This document shows positions 7,151 to 15,800 of a stretch of DNA of 25,594 bases, one piece after another. A program made the translations under genes and the position numbers. Source of the DNA: Metaruminococcus_A sp050943475 (lineage in GTDB: Bacteria; Bacillota; Clostridia; Oscillospirales; Ruminococcaceae); the NCBI GenBank assembly GCA_050943475.1, contig JBMNPF010000017.1:1-25594 (forward strand). The letters run 5' to 3'. Position 1 is the first letter of the stretch, and each line of letters opens with the position of its first letter. A model generated the notes under the pieces. It saw nothing but the letters and a program-made list of their open reading frames with translations. It had not been told where the DNA came from and made no database searches.

Positions 7151-7188
7151 TACCCGGAAAGCGTAAAGCCTTGCGGGTACTGCTTTTT
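7151..7188 (+). terminator. Candidate terminator of an unidentified short transcript
   Basis: Stem tacccg/cgggta with inner imperfect pairing of aaagc with gcctt, followed four bases later by TTTTT. Weak but consistent with a short RNA ending here. Confidence 0.35.
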
Positions 7189-7369
7189 ATACGGTCTTTT
7201 CTTCGAGCGGATAAATATCCGCCCATAATTTTATGTACGCTCCCGCAGAAAAAGTAGGAGCAGTATTCTTTTGGCAGACCAATGAACAGCTGCAATGTGT
7301 TTTCATTCTGTTCCGGCGATTAATCAGTTGTATGAATTCAGATGGTATCTTAATTTTAAATAGGTGTCT

Positions 7370-7498
7370 TATAATAAACGGTTAATGGTGGCGAAATACG
7401 GTGACCTGTATGATCTGCAATGACCAGAAAATGGGCTTGAGAAAATGGAACCGATCGGTTTGGTGTGCGTCCGCGTATGGGGACGGTCATTTTTTCGT
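7370..7498 (+). ncRNA. Candidate leader or small RNA upstream of the kinase
   Basis: An exact TATAAT (7370-7375) is followed by about 100 bases containing several possible helices and the perfect palindrome AACCGATCGGTT. It ends with the hairpin cgtcc/ggacg and a run of six T's. I match it to no known riboswitch. The T-run makes premature termination plausible; no function can be assigned. Confidence 0.3.
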
Positions 7499-7667
7499 AG
7501 ATATTCGCTGGTAATTTCCGGAACCATCCGGGCTTTTACGATAAATTCGTAGAAATTTGACGAAAAGTACGCTATAATGAAATAAATAATTTTGTCTGTT
7601 GTATAGCCGGTTTAAATAAAAATTCCTGCTGTCAAATATATAAGATGCATTTTCGGAGGATGTGTGC

Positions 7668-10079
7668 ATGAGGTTACCTATTGCACCGGTAAATATTGTA
7701 TTTGAACTCATTTGCTTTGCGGCGTTTGCCATGATATGCGGCGGTTTACTAAAACCGCGGTTTTCCGTGAAAACCAGCCTGCTGATAACAGCGGGCTGTC
7801 TGGCGGTTGTCACCGGTATCCAGACAGCGATCCTTTTGGCGTCGGACGGTTCGATTCAGCTGGTTCTTACGCTGTTGCCTGCAACGGCCTATCTGCCGGT
7901 AATTCTCACAGTCCATCTGCTCTCAAAGAATGGATTTGCCACCGCCGTGGCGACCTGGTCGTTCGGGCTGCTGGCGCCGTATATTCTTGGCTTGCTTCGC
8001 GATCTGCTGCAGTTGCTGCTTGTGGGCTACCGGTCGTATCCCTTTGACTGGCTGTGGCTGACCGTGCTGTGTTCGCTGGTTTTGGCTGCGGCGCTGGTGT
8101 TCACGGCCCTGCGGTTTTGCCGGAAGCCTTTTCAGCAGTTTGCGTTCCGCAATAAATATGTGTGGATCATCGTCCCGGTGATTCTGGCGTTTTCTCTGGT
8201 TTCGTATGTGGAAAACGTGAATTTTAACCCGCTCCTGGCCGGTATTCTGTTCCTGAGCCTGCTGGCGGCGTTCCTGTTTGTCACCAAATTCCTGAACGTA
8301 GCCATGTCGGAGCAGACGGCCCGGGCATCGGAGCGGGCTATTGCCGCCCAGCTGGAGTTGCAGCGGGAGGAGATTGCTCGGATTCGCCAGAAGGTAGAGC
8401 AGGGACGGATTTATCGCCACGATATGCGCCATCATCTATTGGTGCTGGAAGAGTTGGCTGATCGAAAAAATGCGGATGGCGTCCGGCAGTATATAGGTGA
8501 TTTGAATAACCAGCTTTCTTCTGTGGAAAGGGAAGACTACTGCGAAAACACAACGGTCAATGCCGTGCTGGCCTCATATATCGGGAGGGCGAAACAGCAG
8601 GATATCCGTGTGACGGTGAAAGCAAGGATTCCGCAGGAGCTGCCTGCGGATGAAATCGACATCTGTACCATTTTGGCCAACGCGCTGGACAATGCCGTTG
8701 CCGCTTGCCGAGAAAACGAAAACAACCGCTGGATCGAGCTGAGCAGCGCCCTGCATGACAACGGCAATTTTTCCATTGATATTCGCAATGCCTGTGATAC
8801 GCCGGTGGAATTTGACAAAGACGGCATGCCAGTCTCCCACAAGGGTAAGGGGCACGGTATTGGTCTGAAAAGCATCCACGCGGTTGTACAAAAATACAAT
8901 GGTCTGCTTCGTTGTACCTGTGACAATCAGGTGTTCCGGTTCAGTGCCGCCCTGTTCCAGCAGGATACTATGCCAACTATGCGATCTTCTGGCATAAAAA
9001 AGACCGTATCCAATACGGCTGTCACTATCCTGCTGGCTTTATGCTTTATCAATGCTTTCCCGGATGCCGTACAGGCGCTGGAAACCGTACCGGTCATCGG
9101 AAACGTGTTGCATCTGGCAAATTTTCGCACACACCATTCATCATTTAACTGGGGTTCCAGCAGTCTTGAGGTATCGTTTCCGCAGATTGAATGGGAGGAA
9201 TCTGTATCCGGTCTACTTAACGGTACTCCCGGAAATAATGGGGATACGGCGGAGAGCGATACGTCGAACACGACCGGTACAGAAACCGACGGCGGCCATA
9301 CAAACCCACAGACACCGACAATGGGGATAAATCCAGATGGTTCACAAAGCACACCGAGTGATTCTCAGTCCCCCGAAACGACACAACCGTCGGATACCGG
9401 CTCCGCAAAGCCAATTACACCGCCATCTGAACCGATTATTCCGGAAACAACGCCGCCTACCCAACCGACAGATCCGGACACGGATGAACCGGTTTCACCC
9501 CCGGATATTTCTAATGGAATTGAAGATATGAATCAGCAGATGGAGGCGTATGTCCAGGCGGTCAAAGAGGAGTTCCTGTGGTATTTCTCACAGAAGTATC
9601 AGGGTTTTGTGGCCTCGGATACCGGCTACAACATCCTGCGCAACGATGATAGTTTGCTGTCCATCTGCTTCTATACTACTCTCAATGTGGGCGGATCCGG
9701 CGAGTACAGCCGCTGCTTCACACTGGACAAAACAACGGGCAAGGTGTTGACTCTTTCCGACCTGTTTACGGAAGACAGCGACTATATTGGCGTAATCAGC
9801 GCCGACATCCTGCGGCAGATGACCGAACAGGCCGAAGCTGGTGAGGGAGACTATTTCATACCCGGCGGCATCTGGTCACCGGAGGAGTGCTTCCAAGCGA
9901 TTGCCGCGGACCAGAATTTTTATATCGACGAAAACAATAAGCTAGTTATCATTTTCGATGAATATGAGGTGGCTCCCGGCAGTATGGGGATGCCTCGGTT
10001 TACTGTGGAAACCGCCGTGCTGAACGATATTCTGCTCCGACCGTCTCTCCTTTCTATGACTGGAAAGGAGGCGGGCTGA
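7668..10079 (+). CDS. AgrC-type sensor histidine kinase fused to an RsiV-like (DUF4163/DUF3298) extracytoplasmic domain
   Basis: 803 residues. About six membrane helices occupy residues 1-210. A coiled linker and the HPK10 phospho-acceptor box RHDMRHH (His251) follow, then the GHKL ATPase domain with N-box N-A-L-D-N-A-V (338-344) and G-box G-K-G-H-G-I-G-L (393-400). The kinase would end near 430. A basic KK, a hydrophobic segment 450-465 and V-Q-A (468-470) then resemble a signal peptide. Next come V-P-V-I-G and F-R-T as in RsiV anti-sigma factors, a Thr/Pro/Ser linker (about 515-612), and a DUF4163/DUF3298-like region (615-795) with FYIDENN and YEVAPGSMG. RsiV ectodomains bind lysozyme. ATG 7668 has GGAGG eight bases upstream. 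An in-frame ATG at 8970 after AGGA could start the second half separately. Confidence 0.85.
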   Translation: MRLPIAPVNIVFELICFAAFAMICGGLLKPRFSVKTSLLITAGCLAVVTGIQTAILLASDGSIQLVLTLLPATAYLPVILTVHLLSKNGFATAVATWSFGLLAPYILGLLRDLLQLLLVGYRSYPFDWLWLTVLCSLVLAAALVFTALRFCRKPFQQFAFRNKYVWIIVPVILAFSLVSYVENVNFNPLLAGILFLSLLAAFLFVTKFLNVAMSEQTARASERAIAAQLELQREEIARIRQKVEQGRIYRHDMRHHLLVLEELADRKNADGVRQYIGDLNNQLSSVEREDYCENTTVNAVLASYIGRAKQQDIRVTVKARIPQELPADEIDICTILANALDNAVAACRENENNRWIELSSALHDNGNFSIDIRNACDTPVEFDKDGMPVSHKGKGHGIGLKSIHAVVQKYNGLLRCTCDNQVFRFSAALFQQDTMPTMRSSGIKKTVSNTAVTILLALCFINAFPDAVQALETVPVIGNVLHLANFRTHHSSFNWGSSSLEVSFPQIEWEESVSGLLNGTPGNNGDTAESDTSNTTGTETDGGHTNPQTPTMGINPDGSQSTPSDSQSPETTQPSDTGSAKPITPPSEPIIPETTPPTQPTDPDTDEPVSPPDISNGIEDMNQQMEAYVQAVKEEFLWYFSQKYQGFVASDTGYNILRNDDSLLSICFYTTLNVGGSGEYSRCFTLDKTTGKVLTLSDLFTEDSDYIGVISADILRQMTEQAEAGEGDYFIPGGIWSPEECFQAIAADQNFYIDENNKLVIIFDEYEVAPGSMGMPRFTVETAVLNDILLRPSLLSMTGKEAG

Positions 10080-10801
10080 TGCTACGCATTGGTATTTGTG
10101 ACGACAGGCAGAAGGATATTGACATCGTCCGCACCCTTGCCGCCCAATTTTCAGACAGCCACCCGGAATATCCTCTGGATATTTGTGCATATGCCTCGGC
10201 GTACGATTTGCTGGAAGAGGTAGAGCGCACGGGTGGATGTGACGTGTATCTGCTGGATATCCTTATGCCGCAAATGTCGGGGATTGAACTGGCACAAAAA
10301 ATTCGCAAACGCGGGGAACGGGCGCAGATTCTGTTTCTGACTTCCTCCCGGGAATACGGTATTGAGGCGATTGGCGTGAAAGCGGCGGGCTATCTGCTCA
10401 AGCCGATACAGGAGGAGCCCTTCCAAGAGGCAATGCATGCCTGTATCAAAGAACTGGATGCGGACCGCCATCCATCGCTGCCGGTCAAAACCAGACGGGG
10501 ACTGGTCCGGGTACAGCTGGCGGAACTCATGTCCGTTGAAAGCTTTAATCATATCTGTGAGCTTACACTGTCAGGCGGGATAAAGCTGGAAACACCTGCC
10601 CGACTTTCCGATTTGTATGAACAGCTGCGGGAGAACGACGCTTTTATCTTCTCACACCGGGCGTACATTGTAAATATGGAATATATCCGGGGGATCGGCG
10701 CCACAGGAATTTTGATGACCGATGGCAGACGGCTCCCAATTTCCCGCAAAAGTTATCCGGACATCAAGGCCGCTTACTTGGATTATATAACGCGGCTGTA
10801 A
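10079..10801 (+). CDS. LytTR-family response regulator
   Basis: 240 residues: a receiver domain (about 1-120) with the acidic pair Asp8/Asp9, phospho-acceptor Asp60 in LLDILMP, and a conserved Lys in YLLKP, followed by a LytTR DNA-binding domain (about 140-238, VESFNHICEL to SHRAYIVNMEYI). It is the AgrA/VirR-type partner of the AgrC-like kinase. Its ATG overlaps the kinase TGA by one base (TGATG) and an AAGGAGG site lies in the end of the kinase gene, so the two are translationally coupled. A strong terminator follows. No peptide-pheromone gene (AgrD) or processing protease (AgrB) is present. Confidence 0.93.
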   Translation: MLRIGICDDRQKDIDIVRTLAAQFSDSHPEYPLDICAYASAYDLLEEVERTGGCDVYLLDILMPQMSGIELAQKIRKRGERAQILFLTSSREYGIEAIGVKAAGYLLKPIQEEPFQEAMHACIKELDADRHPSLPVKTRRGLVRVQLAELMSVESFNHICELTLSGGIKLETPARLSDLYEQLRENDAFIFSHRAYIVNMEYIRGIGATGILMTDGRRLPISRKSYPDIKAAYLDYITRL

Positions 10802-10831
10802 CGGCCGATAAAATGAATAGATCTGCAATTC

Positions 10832-10885
10832 ACGCAGAAAAAACAGCATTTCACGCAAAAACGCTGTTTTTTCTGCGTTTTTATT
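10832..10885 (+). terminator. Terminator of the kinase-regulator operon
   Basis: A perfect 16-base-pair stem (acgcagaaaaaacagc with gctgttttttctgcgt) around a 14-base loop, followed by TTTTATTTT. The motif TTCACGCA occurs twice, in the 5' arm and the loop. Confidence 0.92.
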
Positions 10886-10896
10886 TTATCATAACG

Positions 10897-10980
10897 CTGT
10901 AAAATGACGAACACCGCATCTGGTTTTTTTAAGGAAAGCAAAAGCTTAATGTAAAAAATATTATTACAGTACTTTTACAG
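10897..10980. repeat. CTGTAA/TTACAG repeats upstream of the diguanylate cyclase gene
   Basis: CTGTAAAA at 10897-10904 is mirrored by TTTTACAG at 10973-10980. A second TTACAG lies at 10964-10969, exactly 11 bases (one helical turn) before the last one. They sit in the promoter/leader region of the GGDEF gene and could be an operator; the bound protein is unknown. Confidence 0.35.
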
Positions 10981-10993
10981 GGTGATATTAACG

Positions 10994-12205
10994 ATGTTTC
11001 AATTATCATACAACATAGATATAGAAATCTTTGCGCTGTTTCTGACGGTGCTGCTGTATTACCAGATATGGTACCATTTTCCGCGGAACACGAAAAAGAC
11101 GCGGATGTTCTGCACAATGATTCTTTTAGTCATTTTTACAGAGCTTTTTGACATGGCCTCAGCCTTTACCAATACAGAAAGCTACGGCGAGCAGATTCCA
11201 CACTTTATCAATTTGGTGATAAACAGCGGATACTATATGCTGGGCTTTGTGCTTTGCTATATGCTCCATTATTACATTCAGACTACCTTTGTACCGGAGG
11301 GTGGAAAGAAGTGCTTTCCCCGGGCCAACAAGTGGATTCTGATTGCAACGGAGATAAGTTATCTGCCCAACGCCCTAATGGGCTTTTATTTCTACATTTC
11401 GCCGGAGGGGCATTATATTCACGGAACGTTGTACCTGGTGCAGCATCTGATTTCCTTCTGGCTTGTGGCCTGTGCATCCCTGACACTGATTATCAATTAC
11501 AAAGTAATTAAAAAGGAAAGATTTGTTTCTGGTTTTATCTTCATCTTTATGTATTTCGGCGCCATGTTCCTGCAGGTGGTTATCATCCCTAACATCTTCA
11601 TCATTATGCCGACGGTGTCCATCATGTTGGTACTTGCAGCCTTTACCCTGGAATCCCCAGATTACGCGGAGCTTCAGAAGACCCTTGAAGAACTTTCGGA
11701 AACCAAGAAAAACTTGGAAATCACCAATCAAAAACTTGCGGAACGCGCCTATATTGACTTGATGACCGGCCTGAAAAACCACGCATCATTTGATCTTCAA
11801 ATCGACGCACTTTCCGCATCAGAAAACCGGAAAAACGCAATTTTACTCATGGCCGATATTAACGGCCTAAAAGAGCTTAACGACTACTATGGTCATCTCG
11901 TCGGTGATGATGTTATTATTCGCACGGCAAAACTGATCAAAGCCTCCTTTGGAGAGATCTGTCAGTGCTATCGTATCGGTGGCGATGAATTCGCCGTGAT
12001 TGCAGCAGATATTCCCAAAGAAGAATTCTACGCCTGCTACCGTCGCTTTGAAGAAGCAGCAGAAAGAGAGCAGGAAAATGTAACCTATCGCTTCTCCGTA
12101 GCCTACGGTTATCAGGAAGTCGGAGGTTTATCCATAAAGGAAGCCCAAAAAAAGGCCGACGAAAATATGTACGCTGATAAAATGTATAAAAAAGGAAAGG
12201 AATGA
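10994..12205 (+). CDS. Membrane diguanylate cyclase (7TM-type sensor, GGDEF domain)
   Basis: 403 residues. Seven hydrophobic segments fill about residues 5-225, followed by a charged coiled-coil and a GGDEF domain (about 245-400) with intact active site G-G-D-E-F at 329-333 and the metal/substrate segment ADINGLKELND. It should make cyclic di-GMP from GTP in response to a membrane signal. No RxxD inhibitory site is visible five residues before GGDEF, so product feedback is not expected. The ATG at 10994 follows AGGGTG by nine bases; a GTG four codons earlier is less likely. It begins a probable operon running through the surface protein gene. Confidence 0.92.
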   Translation: MFQLSYNIDIEIFALFLTVLLYYQIWYHFPRNTKKTRMFCTMILLVIFTELFDMASAFTNTESYGEQIPHFINLVINSGYYMLGFVLCYMLHYYIQTTFVPEGGKKCFPRANKWILIATEISYLPNALMGFYFYISPEGHYIHGTLYLVQHLISFWLVACASLTLIINYKVIKKERFVSGFIFIFMYFGAMFLQVVIIPNIFIIMPTVSIMLVLAAFTLESPDYAELQKTLEELSETKKNLEITNQKLAERAYIDLMTGLKNHASFDLQIDALSASENRKNAILLMADINGLKELNDYYGHLVGDDVIIRTAKLIKASFGEICQCYRIGGDEFAVIAADIPKEEFYACYRRFEEAAEREQENVTYRFSVAYGYQEVGGLSIKEAQKKADENMYADKMYKKGKE

Positions 12206-12214
12206 GCGGCTGTG

Positions 12215-12517
12215 ATGAAAACGAACCGTCAAAGGAAAACGGAACAGACGTTGGGGTTTGAAGACGCCGCGCGTTTCAACTGGGTGTTGGATACCAATGA
12301 AACCTTGCAGGATGGTTTAGCCGAGCTGGCTGCGCAACTTCCTCATCTCACGGAGGAGGATTACACCGCGCGACTTCTTCGGCTGCTGCATAATGCCGGG
12401 TTGGACATTACAATAGAAGAATTCAAAACGCTGCTTGCGCTGCGGCGGCAGCTTGACCAGCGGCTGCTCTGCGAAAAGGACAACATAGTGCAGCAAAATA
12501 AATTGCCGGGAAAATAA
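12215..12517 (+). CDS. Hypothetical protein, 100 residues, coupled to the diguanylate cyclase gene
   Basis: I do not recognise the family. The protein is soluble, charged and probably all helical: an N-terminal basic stretch, a helix around FNWVLDTNETLQDGLAELAAQL, and a C-terminal helical region rich in Leu and Arg. It starts nine bases after the GGDEF stop, without a strong ribosome site of its own (AGGA is 13 bases away), so translation may depend on the upstream gene. A GTG at 12212 is an alternative start. The context suggests a partner of the cyclase or the surface protein, but nothing in the sequence proves it. Confidence 0.65.
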   Translation: MKTNRQRKTEQTLGFEDAARFNWVLDTNETLQDGLAELAAQLPHLTEEDYTARLLRLLHNAGLDITIEEFKTLLALRRQLDQRLLCEKDNIVQQNKLPGK

Positions 12518-12543
12518 CCGATTCAAAAGAGGTGAAAGATAAA

Positions 12544-12832
12544 ATGAAAAAGTTGCAAATAAATTCTGTTTTTAACAAACGCTGGGGGATTGGTTGTTAT
12601 CTTCTCCGTTGTTCTGATTTTATTGGTAACTTTGATGTTGCTTTTTCCACGCAAGGAGCATCCGGCGCTCTCAACCGTTTTTGCCGTAACATTTTGGCTG
12701 TCATTCATCGCCTGTGCTTGGCAGGCGGTTGTGTTGATACGGAGGTATCGTGACAGAAATAAAAAGAAGATGCAAATCCAAACCGAGGGCAGCTCCCCGG
12801 AGATGATACAGACAGAGAAATCAAGCGAATAG
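12544..12832 (+). pseudogene. Small membrane protein interrupted by a frameshift at a GGGGG run
   Basis: A good ribosome site (GAGGTG, nine bases) precedes ATG 12544, and the first codons read MKKLQINSVFNKRWG. After the GGGGG at 12584-12588 this frame becomes nonsense, whereas the frame one base ahead encodes an excellent membrane protein: a first helix VVIFSVVLILLVTLMLLF, a second helix around TFWLSFIACAWQAVVLI, and a charged tail to the stop at 12832. Removing one G would join both into about 95 residues. The frame change could be a real mutation, phase variation, ribosomal or transcriptional slippage, or a sequencing error. The second part has no credible start codon of its own. Function unknown. 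Confidence 0.6.
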
Positions 12833-12858
12833 ATACAAAACAGGAGGAAAATAAAATA

Positions 12859-15800
12859 ATGCGGAAATTAAAATCAATTTTCCAAACAAACCACCGACGA
12901 ATAACTGCCTTAATGCTTACATTTTGTATGATGATAGGCATGCTACCGAACATCGGCTTAACGGCGTTTGCAATGGAATCTACTTACGACATTTGGGTTG
13001 GCGGTGTGCAGGTCACTTCCAGCAACGCGGCCGACGTGCTGGGCGAGGCAGATGGCGCTGGTGCAACGGTCACTTATGACGCCGACGCCAATACCCTTAC
13101 CCTGAACGGGGCAGATATCAGTGGTAGCTACACAGGAGGAATAACTGCAAGCGCTGCAATTTATGCTGTAGGTTCTCTGACCATAAATCTGGCTGATGGC
13201 TCTACCAATATCGTTACTTATAGCGGGCCTGCGAGCAATGAGACGCACGGAATCTTTGTAACGAGTGGCATGACAATCGATGGTAAGGGCAGACTGGAGG
13301 CCAATGGCGGCACCTCCGGCATCTGTGCGAACAACGGCGATCTCACGATAAACAGCGGTACGATTGTCGCAGAAGGCAACGGCAACGGCAGCTACACTAC
13401 ATCTGCCGGAATTGTGTCGTATGCTCATGACATCATCATCAACGGCGGCGACGTGACGGCTACCGGCGGCAATACTTCTAGCAGCTATGGCCTCTCTGCC
13501 AGAGGTAACAGCGGCACTATCACCATCAATGGAGGCAAAGTAACTGCACAAGGCGGAGATTCTGCCGACAGCAACGGTATTTTTGCAAAAGTCGGTGTGA
13601 CGATTGAGAATGGCGAAGTGAATGCTTTTGGCGGCACTACTACCAATAGCAGCCGCGGTATTGCATCCAACGGCGACATCAGCTTCAACGGCGGCACAGT
13701 AAAGGCGACCGGCGTTACGATGGGTGTTGCGGCTTCCAACGGCAAAATCACCATCAATGGCGGTACAGGTGAGGCAAAAGCCACAACAGCAGGCAGTTCG
13801 TACACGGCGATGAACAAAGCGCCGGTGCTTGGCGCCGGCATAGAAGCTACGGGCGCATATACGGATAAAACCATGACTTGGCTCCAGACGACATTCTACT
13901 ACGACATTTGGGTTGCCGGCCAGCAGGTAAATTCCGATAACGCAACCGACGTGCTTGGCGAGGCAGATGGAGCTGGTGCAACGGTCACTTATGACCCCGA
14001 TACCAGCACCCTTACCCTGAACGGGGCGACCATCACGCACGACGGTACCGATAAGTCGGGTGCGATTCACGCTACCATCCCTTTGAACATCGAGCTTACG
14101 GGTACAAATTCCGTCACCAATACGAATAGTACCACCGGCACATCCAGTTATGGGATCTATGTGAAGGGAGATTTGGTCATCGGCGGCATAGGCAGCCTGA
14201 CATCTACCTGTAGCAGCATAAGCGACCGTCAAGGCTATGGTATCTATGCGAATGGAAATTTAACCATCAACAATTCAGGTGACCTGACCGCTGCCGGCGG
14301 TGACACAAGCGCCAGCAGTTCTTACGGTATCTGTGCGGAAAAATATTTGACTATCGACGGTTCGGGAGCTCTGACAGCTACCGGCGGTGTGGAAGACGGT
14401 GACTCCGATTTGACTTGGGGCATTTGTTCCTATTCAGAAATGACAATCAATAGGAGCGGCACGATTACTGCCATTGGCCAAAATTCTCACAAAAGCAGTT
14501 ACGGCATTTATGCTGATTCGCAGATTACAGTCGATACGAACGGCACAGTTATTGCTACTGCCAAACAATCAGAGTGGCTTAATAGCATTGGCATTCAAAC
14601 AAATTTCAATACAGGAAAGCTGATCATTGAGAATGGTAACGTGTATGCCACCGGAGACGCGTCCAGCTCCACAAGTTATGGTATTGGTGGTAGTTATATC
14701 GAAATCAACGGCGGAAGCGGTACAGCGCAAACGGTCACCCCTACACCTCATAGCCTAGACAAGGCGATGAGGAAAGCGCCAGTTGATAGAAATAACCAAC
14801 CTGTACCTACCAACGGCGCATGGAACAGTAAGATCGCAAGCTGGCCGAAGCTAACCGCCTACACCGTTACCTATGATGCGAATGGCGGCACCGGAGCGCC
14901 GATAGATGAGACTGTACGCCAGCTGGGAGAGTCGTTTGTTATCCCGCAGCAGGTTCCGGTACGTGATGGATATTTCTTCTGCGGCTGGCTGAAAGATGGA
15001 AGCGGCAGCAATTACCGCTGGCCGGGAGAGACGGTGAATACATCTATTCAGGATGAGAACATTATCAAAATGGTGGCGCAGTGGAGTGAAAAAAACCTGT
15101 CTGTTACAACCGGCGGTGTTACAACCTACTATACCACTCTGGAGGATGCCTTCGAGAATGCTCCAGACGGTAGCACCATTACAGTGGAAAAAGACTATAC
15201 GGACGATAGCGACCCCTCAATTCCTCAGGAATCCCCTGCAAAAGCGCTGACCCTCAATCTGAATGAGAAGAATATCAATAGCTACGGCGAAATTGATATT
15301 TACGGCGGTAAGCTGACCATTACCGGGGGTGGTAGCTACGAAGGCACGCTCTATCAAGAGGGCGGTGAGCTTATTATCGAAGATGGCACCTTTGGACAGC
15401 TTATTGTGGACGACTATTATTCTGACACAATGACTACTACCCTCAACGGCGGTACATTCACGGGCTCTTTGTACGATGATGAGAGCATTGTTTATGTGTC
15501 ATCGGATAATGCCGAGCAGGCGATAAAGGACATGCTGGGGGAAGGAAAAAAATACAGTGTAGATGATATCGTAACGGAACAGTATGGCGAGGAACCTTAC
15601 GTGACTTTTATCGCATACTTCGAAGTCCCCGTCTCCGTTACAGGCAAACCTGTGCAAGTCACCTACAACGGCAATGACAATACAGGCGGTTCTGCGCCTA
15701 CAGACAGCAGTTCTTACACCAGCGGCGCATCGATTACCGTGCTGGGCAATACCGGCAGTTTGGCAAAAATTGGCTACACCTTTGACGGTTGGAATACCGA

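Larger units (their letters stand above)
6980..7667. other. Long gene-free region with several hairpins
   Basis: Nearly 690 bases with no credible protein gene in any frame. It contains at least five hairpins: 7030-7055, 7151-7179, gcggat/atccgc at about 7206-7221, ccgga/tccgg at 7518-7531, and a 5-base-pair stem before TTTTTT at about 7473-7494. It also has two exact TATAAT boxes (7370-7375 and 7573-7578) and the palindrome AACCGATCGGTT near 7449-7460. It probably holds the kinase promoter and one or more small RNAs or leader elements. Confidence 0.5.

Noticed and set aside
7382..7495. Known riboswitch (c-di-GMP-I, TPP, SAM, preQ1) upstream of the kinase
   Set aside because: None of the conserved cores I remember for these classes is present. 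Only hairpins and a T-run support an RNA element.
10832..10878. LytTR binding repeats (two TTCACGCA copies) after the response regulator gene
   Set aside because: The copies lie in the terminator stem and loop and do not resemble the LytTR consensus.
12958..14232. A 424-codon open frame on the minus strand inside the surface protein gene
   Set aside because: It lies antisense to the repetitive Gly/Thr-rich coding region, has no ribosome site or recognisable domain, and its openness follows from the codon pattern of the real gene.
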